A DNA stretch of 64,000 bases, from the NCBI GenBank assembly GCA_015664885.1, contig DQPL01000064.1, forward strand, positions 120,010 to 184,009, read 5' to 3'. The notes beneath the pieces are model-generated. The model had not been told where the DNA came from, did no database searches, and saw only the letters and a list, made by a program, of their open reading frames with translations. The position numbers and the translations under genes are program-made. The stretch comes from Gemmatimonadota bacterium. Its GTDB lineage: Bacteria > Gemmatimonadota > Gemmatimonadetes > Longimicrobiales > Gaopeijiaceae. Below, one piece after another: positions 8,302-17,190 of this stretch (its first letter is position 1; every line of letters starts with the position of its first letter).

Positions 8302-8390
8302 GAGGCACCTCGGGATCTCGGCGCTGCGCGATGCCAAATCGTCGCGCGGGTGTCTGCGCCCTGGGGCCCGCGGCGGGGCCGGAAAGGAAG

Positions 8391-8417
8391 CGCCGCCCCG
8401 GACCAGCCGGGGCGGCG
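8391..8417 (-). terminator. GC-rich hairpin between the epoxide-hydrolase-like gene and greA
   Basis: A perfect 11-bp stem (CGCCGCCCCGG 8391-8401, CCGGGGCGGCG 8407-8417) with a 5-nt loop. On the minus strand it is followed by CTTCCTTTCC, a weak T-run. It probably ends transcription from the upstream minus-strand gene before greA. Confidence 0.55.
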
Positions 8418-8488
8418 TTCGGTTCACCTTTACGATACGCAGCAGGCGCCCGTCGCGGAAGCACCTGGCGATGAAACCAGGATTTGCC

Positions 8489-8546
8489 CTACTCGTGACG
8501 AAGAGCCTCGACGGGGTCGATATGCGCCGCGCGGCAGGTCGTCATC
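8489..8546 (-). pseudogene. ADOP permease, C-terminal scrap
   Basis: Only the last 16 or so codons remain: CRAAHIDPVEALRHE and a TAG at 8489-8491. This is the characteristic end of ADOP permeases (RAARVDPVEALR and similar). Nothing upstream belongs to a permease. It lies between the epoxide-hydrolase-like gene and greA and is evidence of a deleted permease gene, not a functional ORF. Confidence 0.6.
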
Positions 8547-8577
8547 CCTCAATCGTGGTTTTTCATCACCGAGGCGC

Positions 8578-9861
8578 CTAGGGCACGCCCCGCAAGAACT
8601 CAATCAAGAGTCGGGTCGTTTCCTCGGGCTGTTCCTGCTGCACCCAGTGACCGGCGCCGTCGACCATGTGCACGCCCCGCATGTCGGTGCAGGCCTCGTT
8701 CTGCATTCGTTCGAGTGCTCCCGGGCTCTGATAGCTGCCCCAGTCGCTCGCTCCCGCGATGTAGAGCGACGGTTGGTCGATGGTCCTGCCGGCGAAGAGC
8801 TGCTGCTCCACTGCGCCCAGGCCCCCCGACCGATAGAGATTCAGCCCACCTTGGAAGCCGGTGCGGCCGTATTCCTCGACATAGATCTGGAGCTCTTCGT
8901 CGGGTAACCAATCGTTGGCCGCGATCTGCGCCGTATCAGGCATATTCTTGGCGACGGTTTCAGCCATGCCGTCGGCCAGGTCCATGATGTAGTAGGTGGG
9001 CATCTTCGCCATCTCGGCGGCCGTACGCGATGCGAGCCGGAACGGCTGGTTCCCGACCCAGTCGGCGCTCTTGTAATGGTAGTAGCCCCTGATGAACGCA
9101 TGCAGTCCCTGGGGAGGGTGCCACATGTTCTCGTTTGCCTCGGGTGTCGTGTAGTACCGCTGGTAGTGCTTGCGAGGACGCGGGAGGCTCGCCAATTGCT
9201 CGGACAGATCAGGGCCCGGAGACGATTCCCGCGGCGCATCGTTGGCCGTGTCGAACGGTAGTGACGCTCTTCCACCAAAGGGTGCACTCATCAGGACCAC
9301 GGACGTGAAAACGTCGGGCCTCACGATGGCGCACCAGGCGGCCATCGGTGAACCGAAGTCGTGCCCGATCACCGACAGAGAGCGATGCCCGAAGGCGGAG
9401 ACGAGCCCCAGTAGGTCGCGAACCCCGTTGAGCCGCCGGAACGAATACAGGTCGCCGTCATAGTCGGCGTCCCATCCGGTCGTGCGCCCGAAACCGCGTA
9501 GATCGGGGGCCATGACGTGATACCCGGCTTCGGCCAGCGGTACCATCACGTTCCGCCAACTGTAGGCCAACTCAGGAAACCCGTGGAGCAGCAGCACGCC
9601 CGGTCGGCGTGTCCCCTCAAAGCCGGCCTCAAGCACGTGCACGCGGAGGCCGTTGATGTCGTCCACGAACCTGGAGCGGATTCCGTCCGGCAACACTTCA
9701 GCAGCCAGCGGGCCGATCGCTGTCTGGGCGGCGGCGGGTGCGGCTGCCATGCCTGCAGTCAGCAACGACAGGCCGACCGGTCTCGCATTCACGGCCGCGG
9801 CCGCAGGTGCCATGGCGGTCAGCCGCTGAATCATTTGACGGCGGGTCATGGATCCACGCAT
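8578..9861 (-). CDS. Exported epoxide-hydrolase-like alpha/beta hydrolase
   Basis: A 427-residue alpha/beta hydrolase. The N-terminus MTRRQMIQRL followed by an Ala-rich hydrophobic stretch ending AAAQT looks like a twin-arginine or long Sec signal, so the enzyme is probably periplasmic. Catalytic features: HGFPE (oxyanion hole), GHDFGSPMA with Asp as nucleophile, as in epoxide hydrolases and haloalkane dehalogenases, and the His in GAGHWVQQE near the C-terminus. The start is the ATG at 9861, 6 nt after GAGGAG; the frame stays open to 10032 but the extra part has no signal character. Substrate is unknown. A permease scrap and a hairpin lie downstream. Confidence 0.87.
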   Translation of the reverse strand: MRGSMTRRQMIQRLTAMAPAAAAVNARPVGLSLLTAGMAAAPAAAQTAIGPLAAEVLPDGIRSRFVDDINGLRVHVLEAGFEGTRRPGVLLLHGFPELAYSWRNVMVPLAEAGYHVMAPDLRGFGRTTGWDADYDGDLYSFRRLNGVRDLLGLVSAFGHRSLSVIGHDFGSPMAAWCAIVRPDVFTSVVLMSAPFGGRASLPFDTANDAPRESSPGPDLSEQLASLPRPRKHYQRYYTTPEANENMWHPPQGLHAFIRGYYHYKSADWVGNQPFRLASRTAAEMAKMPTYYIMDLADGMAETVAKNMPDTAQIAANDWLPDEELQIYVEEYGRTGFQGGLNLYRSGGLGAVEQQLFAGRTIDQPSLYIAGASDWGSYQSPGALERMQNEACTDMRGVHMVDGAGHWVQQEQPEETTRLLIEFLRGVP

Positions 9862-10237
9862 ACCGATCTCCTCGCTCGAGGGAAGTCTGAGGCAACGGCA
9901 AGGTGCGCCTCTATCAGCCCTGGTGAAAGCGCCAGCGGTAGACAAGCACTCTCCCTGACTCCTTTTTGCCTCTAGAACTTCCCGGAGAGACGAGCGATGC
10001 GAAGGTTTCACGACGCTTAACGGATGGAGCAAGTCGTGAGTCCGAGTATGTGGTGAGGGACCACTTCCAGGTATGCGTGCAATGCAGCAGGTCGAAGACG
10101 TCCTATCGGAAGATCAGTGGGGACGTGGTCCCCGCCGCGCTCGGGAATCCAGTCGAGCGTGGCATCCGGTGAGGCGCGTGAGAGGGATGGGTCGATGAGC
10201 TTCGGCCCCAACCGAGAGCTGAAGAGAGGGGGGGGGA
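9862..10237. other. Intergenic region between divergent genes, no gene seen
   Basis: 376 nt separate the hydrolase (minus) and a TonB-dependent receptor (plus). It must hold both promoters. Short open frames here show no recognisable protein and no convincing ribosome binding sites. A G-run (GGGGGGGG) just before 10238 serves as a Shine-Dalgarno-like sequence for the receptor. Confidence 0.6.
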
Positions 10238-12652
10238 ATGCGCACTCATCTGAGTGTATTAGTCGTGGCGTTGTGTCTCAGCGGAGGGTTGAGCCCTGCG
10301 GCGGCGCAGTCGAGCGATGTCACCGGTACCGTTCGGGACTCACTCAACAATGAGACGCTACCCAACGCGGTCGTTTCGTTGATTGGAGAATCGTTCCGAA
10401 CCCTGACCGACGAATTCGGGCGCTTTACGCTGGTCAACGTGACGGTCGGCGACCACACAATACGGGTCGAATACCTCGGCTACGCTTCGTTCGAGATGGC
10501 CATCACCGGTGCCGAAGCCGCGCCGATTACGATTCTGATGTCCCCGCAGGCCATCGATATCGAGGGCGTGACCGTGGAGACGAGCACGGACATCCTTCAG
10601 GCGGCGGCGGAGATCAGCACCATCACCATTTCACCGAGGAACCTGGTCAAGCTGCCGTCGCTCGGGGAGACCGACATCTTCCGGGCGTTGCAGCTTCTGC
10701 CCGGAGTGTCCGGCACGAACGACGCGACTTCGGGCCTCTTCATCCGAGGCGGTACGCCGGACGAGAATCTGGTCCTGCTCGACGGCATGACGGTGTACCA
10801 CGTCGATCACTTCTTCGGCGTCTTCAGCGCGTTCAATTCCGATGCTATCAAGGACATCCGTCTGTACAAGGGCGGCTTTCCCGCCCAATACGGCGGTCGC
10901 ACTTCGAGCGTTGTGGAGATGATCGGGAAGACCGGCGACAACGAGAGCTACAACATGTCGGGCGGCATGAATATGCTCAGCGGCCGCGTGCTGACCGAGG
11001 TGCCGCTTGGTGGCAAAGGCTCTTGGCTGGTGTCGGCTCGGCGCTCCTATACCGACGTAATCCGCACCGGTCTGTATAACAGCATCTTCAACACGCTCGA
11101 GGGCGCCGAAGAAGAAAACGCGCCTCCAGCCGGGCCCGGGGGTGGTGGCCGCGGTGGAGGCCGGGGGGGCGGCGGCTTCGGCAACTTTCAGCAGCAGTCC
11201 ATCCAGCCGGACTTCTTCTTCTACGATGTGAACTCGAAGCTGACGTTCACGCCCACGGACGGAGACGTGCTGGCGCTGTCCTTGTACGCCGGTGAAGACA
11301 AGCTGGACGAGTCCGCGCTGGGCCAGGAGATCACCGGACGGAACGGACAGACGCGTACCACGCCCGATCGCAACGACGTTTCGAATTGGGGAAACCGCGG
11401 TGCCAGTGGCCGTTGGTCGCGGGCGTGGAGCAGCCGCTTCACGAGTGACGCGTTGGTGGCGTACTCCGAGTACTTCAGCGAGGCATCGCTCGACGTCGCC
11501 TCTACACGCTTCGCGCGTGGCTTCCGGGAGGACAACCGGGTCACCGACTTCACCGCGAGAGTCGACAATTCGTGGCGGCTGTCCCAGGCGTCGGACGTGC
11601 AATTCGGATTGCAGACTACGAGAAGCGATGTGTCGTACGAGTTCCAGCAACTACAAGGGGACTCGGTGCGCGGCGGGCTGAACCTGGGCGGAGCAGGAGT
11701 CCTCAGCTCCGCATATGCACAGCACCGCTGGCTTCCCTCTGATCGCTTCGATATCACCGTCGGGCTGCGGACGTCCACGTACGACCAAACCGATGAGTTG
11801 TACTGGGAGCCGCGCGCATCTGCACAGTTCAGGATCACGGACAACGTGCGCCTCAAGGGCGCTTGGGGGCAGTACCATCAGTTCGTGAAGCGCGTCGAGA
11901 ACGAGGACGTGCTCGAGGGCAGCCGTGACTTCTGGGTTCTCGCGGGCGACGACTTGGATCCATCCTATGCCGAACACCGGATCGTCGGAGCCAGCTACAA
12001 CAACACCGACTGGCTCTTCGACGTAGAGGCGTACCACAAGGACCTGGACGGCGTCTCGCAGTTCTCGACACGGCTCCGTCGGACGCCGAATCAAGCACTC
12101 GACGATCTGTTCTTTTCCGGCGTCGGCCAGGCTCGGGGCGTCGAAGTGCTCGTGCAGAAGAAGCGCGGCAGGCTCACTGGGTGGGTGGGTTATACGCTCT
12201 CGGAGGTCGAGTATGAGTTGACCGACTTCAACGACAGCAGCCCCTTCCCGGCCAGCCACGACCAGCTGCACGAGTTCAAAACCGTGGCGATGTACCAGGC
12301 GGGACCGTGGACGCTGGCGAGCACATGGGTATATGGGTCCGGGAAGCCCTACACGATTCCCGAGGCGCAGTACCCCATCCAGCTGCTCGACGGCCGCACG
12401 CTCACCTATATCCACGTCGGAGAAAAGAACGGTCAGCGACTGCCAGCCTACCATAGGCTGGACGTCGCCGCGACTCGGCGCTTCGAGACCGCGACACTCT
12501 TTTACGAATTGAACGTGTCGCTCTTCAACGCGTACGGACGAAACAACATCTGGTATCGCCAATTCGATCTCTCGGAGGTCCCCATGCTCGTCACGGATAT
12601 CACGACGCTCGGCTTCACACCGAGCATCGGTCTTCGTGTCGGCCTGCGCTGA
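10238..12652 (+). CDS. TonB-dependent receptor with carboxypeptidase-like N-terminal domain
   Basis: An 804-residue outer-membrane transporter. A signal peptide (cleaved near AAAQSS) is followed by a CarboxypepD_reg-like domain (VTGTVRDSLNNETLPNAVVSL, residues about 27-105), a plug (ETDIFRALQLLPGV, then GLFIRGGTPDENLVLLDGM, about 140-235) and a 22-strand-type barrel ending in SIGLRVGLR. There is no obvious TonB box. An unusual Gly/Arg-rich insertion (GGGGRGGGRGGGGFG, about residues 300-314) lies in an extracellular loop. The next gene, a DUF4249 lipoprotein, starts 11 nt downstream, so the pair is one unit, as in SusC-like systems of Bacteroidota. The substrate, perhaps a peptide, glycan or metal complex, is unknown. 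Confidence 0.92.
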   Translation: MRTHLSVLVVALCLSGGLSPAAAQSSDVTGTVRDSLNNETLPNAVVSLIGESFRTLTDEFGRFTLVNVTVGDHTIRVEYLGYASFEMAITGAEAAPITILMSPQAIDIEGVTVETSTDILQAAAEISTITISPRNLVKLPSLGETDIFRALQLLPGVSGTNDATSGLFIRGGTPDENLVLLDGMTVYHVDHFFGVFSAFNSDAIKDIRLYKGGFPAQYGGRTSSVVEMIGKTGDNESYNMSGGMNMLSGRVLTEVPLGGKGSWLVSARRSYTDVIRTGLYNSIFNTLEGAEEENAPPAGPGGGGRGGGRGGGGFGNFQQQSIQPDFFFYDVNSKLTFTPTDGDVLALSLYAGEDKLDESALGQEITGRNGQTRTTPDRNDVSNWGNRGASGRWSRAWSSRFTSDALVAYSEYFSEASLDVASTRFARGFREDNRVTDFTARVDNSWRLSQASDVQFGLQTTRSDVSYEFQQLQGDSVRGGLNLGGAGVLSSAYAQHRWLPSDRFDITVGLRTSTYDQTDELYWEPRASAQFRITDNVRLKGAWGQYHQFVKRVENEDVLEGSRDFWVLAGDDLDPSYAEHRIVGASYNNTDWLFDVEAYHKDLDGVSQFSTRLRRTPNQALDDLFFSGVGQARGVEVLVQKKRGRLTGWVGYTLSEVEYELTDFNDSSPFPASHDQLHEFKTVAMYQAGPWTLASTWVYGSGKPYTIPEAQYPIQLLDGRTLTYIHVGEKNGQRLPAYHRLDVAATRRFETATLFYELNVSLFNAYGRNNIWYRQFDLSEVPMLVTDITTLGFTPSIGLRVGLR

Positions 12653-12663
12653 GGAGAATGACC

Positions 12664-13515
12664 ATGCAAGACTGCATCATGAGGCGTCTCACGGCCCTGC
12701 CGCTGCTGACCCTGTCGCTGCTCTCCATGACGCTGGCCGCGTGTGAGTCGGACCTGGAGTTCATCGCGCCCGACCCGGAGATCTTCGTGGTACAAGCGTT
12801 CATCTTCGCCGATGAGCCGGTCACATCGGTCACGATTACCGGCGTGCTACCGATCGATGCCGATTCGACCGAGGTGGCTCCCGCCATTTCCGACGGAGCG
12901 ATCACGCTGATTCGGAACGGTGTTCGTTTCGAGCTCGTGGCGACGTCGGGCGAGCCCGGGCACTACAACTATCCGGGCAACGACCTGCTCATCGGGGTCG
13001 GCGACGTATTCCAGCTCGAAGCCGTCGTCGACGGGAAGATGGCCACCGCCGAGACCGTGGTCCCGCTGCCCCCGGTGGGGCTGGCGCTGTCCGAAGACAG
13101 CGTGGTGGCGCCAACCTTCGGCGGGGGAGGCCGCGGCCGTGGAGGCGGTGCGGCCTTACAAGCCGGCATCACGGCGAAATGGAACAACACGAACCGCCAG
13201 CTCCACTTCGTGGTAATCGACAACCTCGAGTTGAACCCTGAGATCCTTCCGACCACCGAGATCTTCTCGAGGTTCGCGGCGCGCTTCGTGTCGCAGCCCA
13301 CCGCGGCGGACAGCTCAGTCGTGCGCATACTCACGTTGACCCACTACGGGCAGCACCGACTGAAGCTGTACCGCGTGAATGATGAGTACGCCGACCTGTA
13401 CGAGGGCCTCGAGCAGGACTCTCGCGATCTCAACGAGCCGCCGTCCAACATCCACGGGGCGTTGGGGGTGTTTTCGGCGTTCAGTGCGGATAGTGCGTTT
13501 TTTCGGGTGCGTTGA
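12664..13515 (+). CDS. DUF4249-family lipoprotein, partner of the TonB-dependent receptor
   Basis: A 283-residue lipoprotein. The signal ends in a lipobox (MTLAACES), which places it on a membrane, probably the outer one. The body (IFVVQAFIFADEPVTSVTITG, then a beta-rich region with ADSTEVAPAISDGAITLIRNG) fits DUF4249, a family found beside TonB-dependent receptors. I chose the ATG at 12664 because GAGGAG lies 7 nt upstream; the ATG at 12658 would be only 2 nt from it. A Gly/Arg-rich stretch (FGGGGRGRGGGA) sits near residue 155. It likely captures ligand for, or helps assemble, the receptor upstream; that is inference from position. Downstream, 13516-13791 holds no gene I can recognise. Confidence 0.8.
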   Translation: MQDCIMRRLTALPLLTLSLLSMTLAACESDLEFIAPDPEIFVVQAFIFADEPVTSVTITGVLPIDADSTEVAPAISDGAITLIRNGVRFELVATSGEPGHYNYPGNDLLIGVGDVFQLEAVVDGKMATAETVVPLPPVGLALSEDSVVAPTFGGGGRGRGGGAALQAGITAKWNNTNRQLHFVVIDNLELNPEILPTTEIFSRFAARFVSQPTAADSSVVRILTLTHYGQHRLKLYRVNDEYADLYEGLEQDSRDLNEPPSNIHGALGVFSAFSADSAFFRVR

Positions 13516-13791
13516 TGGTGACCGGTCGGAGGCGGTCGAACGTGGATTGATCGTCTCCCGACCCGCAACAGCAAGGGGCGATTGGGCTACGGCCGGCCGC
13601 ACTCGAAGTCGTCATCACCGACTGGCTTACACCGCGGAGGAAATCCTCGCGCCTGCCAGTATTCGAACACTCCCAACCGAGGCCGCTGAGGCGGTGACGG
13701 TTGCGGACCGCTCGGCGCTACGCACCGGATGCAACGGATTCCCGTTCTCACGGATGAAGCCGATCGACTGAGTGGCCGCGACCCTCGAGGG

Positions 13792-14286
13792 CTAACCCAG
13801 GATCCAGTGCGATACCGCGTAGGCCCAGGCCAGCGCGAGGGCCGACCCGATGGGAAAGCCCAGGGCATCCTTCACTAGATCACGCGTGCATCGCCACGAG
13901 GCGGGGTGCGTGCCTTCCGGAATGAGCCATCCAGGCTGCAGATAACGTAGGATCAGCCAGTCTACGATCAGCCAGTCGACCAGCGATACGACGATGCCCA
14001 AGGTCGCCACGTGGCGAAATACTGCTTCGGGACCTGTACCGGTACCGTACACATACCAAGCAGACAGCAGCGGTAGTGCGAGCAAGATACCGCCGATGAA
14101 GAGTGCCGCGTGGCCCGCCATGGCCAGTCGCTCGTTAGGGCTGAGACGGGGCTGCCGGTCGCGCTCGTTCGCAGGATAGTGGCGCAACCACAGGCGCGGA
14201 AATAGCGCCAACGTGGACAGAACGTACACCGCGAAGATCGCCGAATAGCCCAGGGCGTGAGCGATGGTCGTGGCGAAGGGCATCAA
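13792..14286 (-). CDS. Small integral membrane protein of unknown function
   Basis: A 164-residue protein with about four membrane spans (near residues 5-28, 56-80, 90-112 and 142-162). A conserved-looking piece between spans three and four reads LQPGWLIPEGTHPASWRCTRD. I do not recognise the family. Start ATG at 14286 or 14283; no strong ribosome binding site. It lies 43 nt downstream of the stop of the large TonB-dependent receptor on the same strand and could be cotranscribed. A real gene is likely because the hydrophobic pattern is regular and no competing frame exists on the other strand. Confidence 0.6.
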   Translation of the reverse strand: MMPFATTIAHALGYSAIFAVYVLSTLALFPRLWLRHYPANERDRQPRLSPNERLAMAGHAALFIGGILLALPLLSAWYVYGTGTGPEAVFRHVATLGIVVSLVDWLIVDWLILRYLQPGWLIPEGTHPASWRCTRDLVKDALGFPIGSALALAWAYAVSHWILG

Positions 14287-14328
14287 ACCGAGCCTGGTCC
14301 GAGGCGATTCCGCTGGCAGTCGCTCAGA

Positions 14329-17190
14329 TTAGCGCCGCCGACCGCTCCCGCCACCCCGTGCCGCACCACCCCTGCGTGACCCGAGACGGTACATCACCTT
14401 CAGCATGATGTACTGACCGAGGGACTCCGTGCGCCGCTCCTGGATGAAGCTCGTACCGGTGGTATAGGCCACGCCCTTGTTCTGGTCTAGGATGTCGAAT
14501 CCGATCAGCTCCAACTCCACGCGGTTGTTCATCGCGAGCTTCGAAATCGAAGCCTGGAGCATCGCGACGTTCCGGTCGCCAACGCCGAAGACACTTTCGT
14601 CGTAGAGCCGGTAGTTGAGGGTCGTCGAGAAGGTCCATCCGGCGCCGTAGTGGAGCATCGCGTTGCCGTAGAAGGTCCTGTCCAGATAGACCTGATTGAG
14701 ATCCTGGTTGAGGGTGTTCTGGATATCGTTGAACGAGTAGCGCGCGCCCGCACGCACGTCGAAAATCTCCTTGTCCCGATTGTCGATGCTGGCCTCGATC
14801 GTGTTTCTCAACACCCTGCTGTTGTTTTCCAATTCGTTCAGGATCTCCACACCACGCGTGTAGTTGAACGAGTAATTCAGATTGATGCGCGCACCGACGG
14901 AGCGGATGGGGCGCCCGTAGGTCACTCCGCCATTCGTCGACCAGCTGTGGTCGATATTGACAGGCATCACGGTCTGGAGCGCCTGTTCGTCGATCACCCT
15001 CGACTGCACGATGTCGTCATTGGTGTAGGAGAACCGCAAATACGTGAACAGGTTCACGAACGAGAACTGATCGAAGAACCGATAATCGGCGTTGAACGAG
15101 TGAGAGTACTCGGGCGTCAAGTTGGGATTCCCGATATAGGTGCGGATCGGGTTCGTATTGTCGGCGAACGGCTGCAGCTCCGTCATCGACGGCTCCCGCG
15201 TCGACGTCGTATACCGGAAGTTCAGCGTTTTGGCTTCGTCGAGCTGAATTCGGTAGTCGGCGGATGGGAGCACGTGTGTGTACCCGTTCTCGATGTACTC
15301 GTCACGATCCAGGATCGTGCCGTCCAGGTTCGACCTCTGCACCTGCAGGCCAATCACGAAGCGCGTGTCTTCGGTGTTCTTATTGAAGCGGAAGCCGCCG
15401 CGCAGGTAGCTGTACGTGCGCTCGAAGCCAGAGCTCAGGAAGTCGTTGAAAACTGGCGTCCCGGTCCCGATGTCGAAGACCGAGTTGTCCTGGTCCTCAT
15501 TGACCTCTCGGCGCTGGCCAAACACCTCGAAGATTCCTCCTACCCCCACCGGCTGCGTAAGCGAGAGCCGCTGGGAGAGAGACAGGGTCCGACCGGTTCG
15601 CGCCTGCGTCTGGAACAAGTCCTGCATCATGAGATCGCCGTTGCGGTTGGCGATGCCCGTGGTGGTTTCCAGATCTCCGTAGAGCTCCGGCTCCTGGATG
15701 TTCGTAGTCGCCGCGGCCACGAGCGACCTGCCATTCTCTGCCAGCCGCTTTCGCCAGGTAAGGCTCGCGGATCCGCCCAGGTCATTGCCGTCGACCAAGT
15801 TGCTGCTGACTCCGGTATTCTGGACCCGGCCCTCGAACGTCGTCGTCTCGCTGGACTGGAGGCTCGTCATGGACGACGAACCGACGCTCAGGTTCCCGCG
15901 CAGCCTGAGGTCATGCCCGTCTGAGAAGGCATACTGCGTGTTCACGTTGACGCGATGCGTCGTATTGGCGGTGGATTGATCAGCGACCGCGTTTTGCAGA
16001 GCTGCGGCGCTGGACCCCATGAGCTGTTGCTGCTGCGTCGTCTGCTGCTGGACGTTGTCCAGCCCAGTATAGAAGTAGCTGCTGCGAATCCAGCGATCGT
16101 CTGAAAAATCATGGTTCGCGTTCAAACCCAGGGACATCGACTCGGTAAAGCCGTCGTTTCGGCCTCCCCCGAGCTGAATACCGCCCTGGCCTCCGCCACC
16201 CCGACCGCCGCCGCCACGATTACCCCCGCCACCTAAGCCGCGAGCGCCACCGCTGAAGTTCACGAAGTCGCCCCAAGCGAAGCCAGCCTCGTTGACGTTG
16301 TTCGCGTTGCCGAGCAACGCGAGCTGTGTGGTCGGCGAAAAGCGGTTGATGTTGAGGGACTCGTTGTACCTCGTGCGGCCATTGGGTTGGGCTTCGATCA
16401 CGGCCACGGGCTCGAGTCCGCCTCCGAGGCCACCAACGGCCTGGCCGAAATAACCTCTCCGAGCATCCTCTCGGAGCTCGAGGTTGATCGTGCGCTCTTC
16501 CTGACCGTCGGCGATGCCGGTGAACTCGGCCATGTCCGACTGTTTGTCGTAGACCTGAATGCGCTCGATGGCATCCGCGGGAAGGTTTCTCGTCGCGATG
16601 GTCGGGTCACTGCCGAAAAATTCCTTCCCATCGACCAGTACGTTCCGGACCTCTTCGCCCTGCGCGCGTACGGTCCCGTCGGCATCCACCTCGATGCCGG
16701 GCAGGCGAGCGAGCAGCTCTTCAACGGTGGCGTTCGGTCGAGTCACGAAGGCCCGCGCGTTGTAGTCGAGCGTGTCGCGCCGGTTCACGAACGGGACGTG
16801 GTCCACGCTGACCACGAGGGCCTCCATTTCGACGACCAACACCGCCAGGTTGATCGTGCCCGCGTCGATGTCCGCTGCGGTAATGGAGAACGGTTGTCGA
16901 ACCGTTTGATGGCCGACCATCGTGATCTGGAGCAGATATTCTCCCGCCGGCACTCGGCTCAGGGTGAATGAGCCGTTTCCGTTGCTCAGGGCGTATTTGG
17001 TCAGCAAGGAGTCCGGGAGGGCCAGCGCCACGATCATCGCCCCATCGATTCCTGCGCCAGCTGAGTCGGCCACGACCCCCCGGACGTCGTACGTCTCCTG
17101 GGCATCGACGGACGGAGTGATCGCGAGGAAGAGGCCTGCCGTCGCAAACGCGGCGAAGCTCCGCCCGAGCAGGCATCCAGAATGCTTCAT
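14329..17190 (-). CDS. TonB-dependent receptor-like outer-membrane beta-barrel protein
   Basis: A 953-residue outer-membrane protein: signal peptide (ends SVDAQE), a CarboxypepD_reg-like domain (YDVRGVVADSAGAGIDGAMI, residues about 34-115), a plug-like domain (ATVEELLARLPGIEVDADG, then RNVLVDGKEFFGSDP, about 150-235) and a long barrel of the OMP_b-brl_3 type. A Gly/Arg-rich loop of about 30 residues sits near residues 315-345 and a Gln-rich turn (QQQTTQQQQ) near 388. The very end is a basic Gly/Arg tail (GGAARGGGSGRRR), unusual for a barrel, which normally ends in an aromatic residue. The start overlaps the stop of the GLPGLI gene by 4 nt (ATGA), so translation is coupled. Ligand unknown. Confidence 0.9.
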   Translation of the reverse strand: MKHSGCLLGRSFAAFATAGLFLAITPSVDAQETYDVRGVVADSAGAGIDGAMIVALALPDSLLTKYALSNGNGSFTLSRVPAGEYLLQITMVGHQTVRQPFSITAADIDAGTINLAVLVVEMEALVVSVDHVPFVNRRDTLDYNARAFVTRPNATVEELLARLPGIEVDADGTVRAQGEEVRNVLVDGKEFFGSDPTIATRNLPADAIERIQVYDKQSDMAEFTGIADGQEERTINLELREDARRGYFGQAVGGLGGGLEPVAVIEAQPNGRTRYNESLNINRFSPTTQLALLGNANNVNEAGFAWGDFVNFSGGARGLGGGGNRGGGGRGGGGQGGIQLGGGRNDGFTESMSLGLNANHDFSDDRWIRSSYFYTGLDNVQQQTTQQQQLMGSSAAALQNAVADQSTANTTHRVNVNTQYAFSDGHDLRLRGNLSVGSSSMTSLQSSETTTFEGRVQNTGVSSNLVDGNDLGGSASLTWRKRLAENGRSLVAAATTNIQEPELYGDLETTTGIANRNGDLMMQDLFQTQARTGRTLSLSQRLSLTQPVGVGGIFEVFGQRREVNEDQDNSVFDIGTGTPVFNDFLSSGFERTYSYLRGGFRFNKNTEDTRFVIGLQVQRSNLDGTILDRDEYIENGYTHVLPSADYRIQLDEAKTLNFRYTTSTREPSMTELQPFADNTNPIRTYIGNPNLTPEYSHSFNADYRFFDQFSFVNLFTYLRFSYTNDDIVQSRVIDEQALQTVMPVNIDHSWSTNGGVTYGRPIRSVGARINLNYSFNYTRGVEILNELENNSRVLRNTIEASIDNRDKEIFDVRAGARYSFNDIQNTLNQDLNQVYLDRTFYGNAMLHYGAGWTFSTTLNYRLYDESVFGVGDRNVAMLQASISKLAMNNRVELELIGFDILDQNKGVAYTTGTSFIQERRTESLGQYIMLKVMYRLGSRRGGAARGGGSGRRR

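Noticed and set aside
14650..15924. Long plus-strand open frame (424 codons) opposite the barrel protein gene
   Set aside because: It is antisense to a clear TonB-receptor-like gene, has no family similarity or ribosome binding site, and results from GC-rich codon bias.
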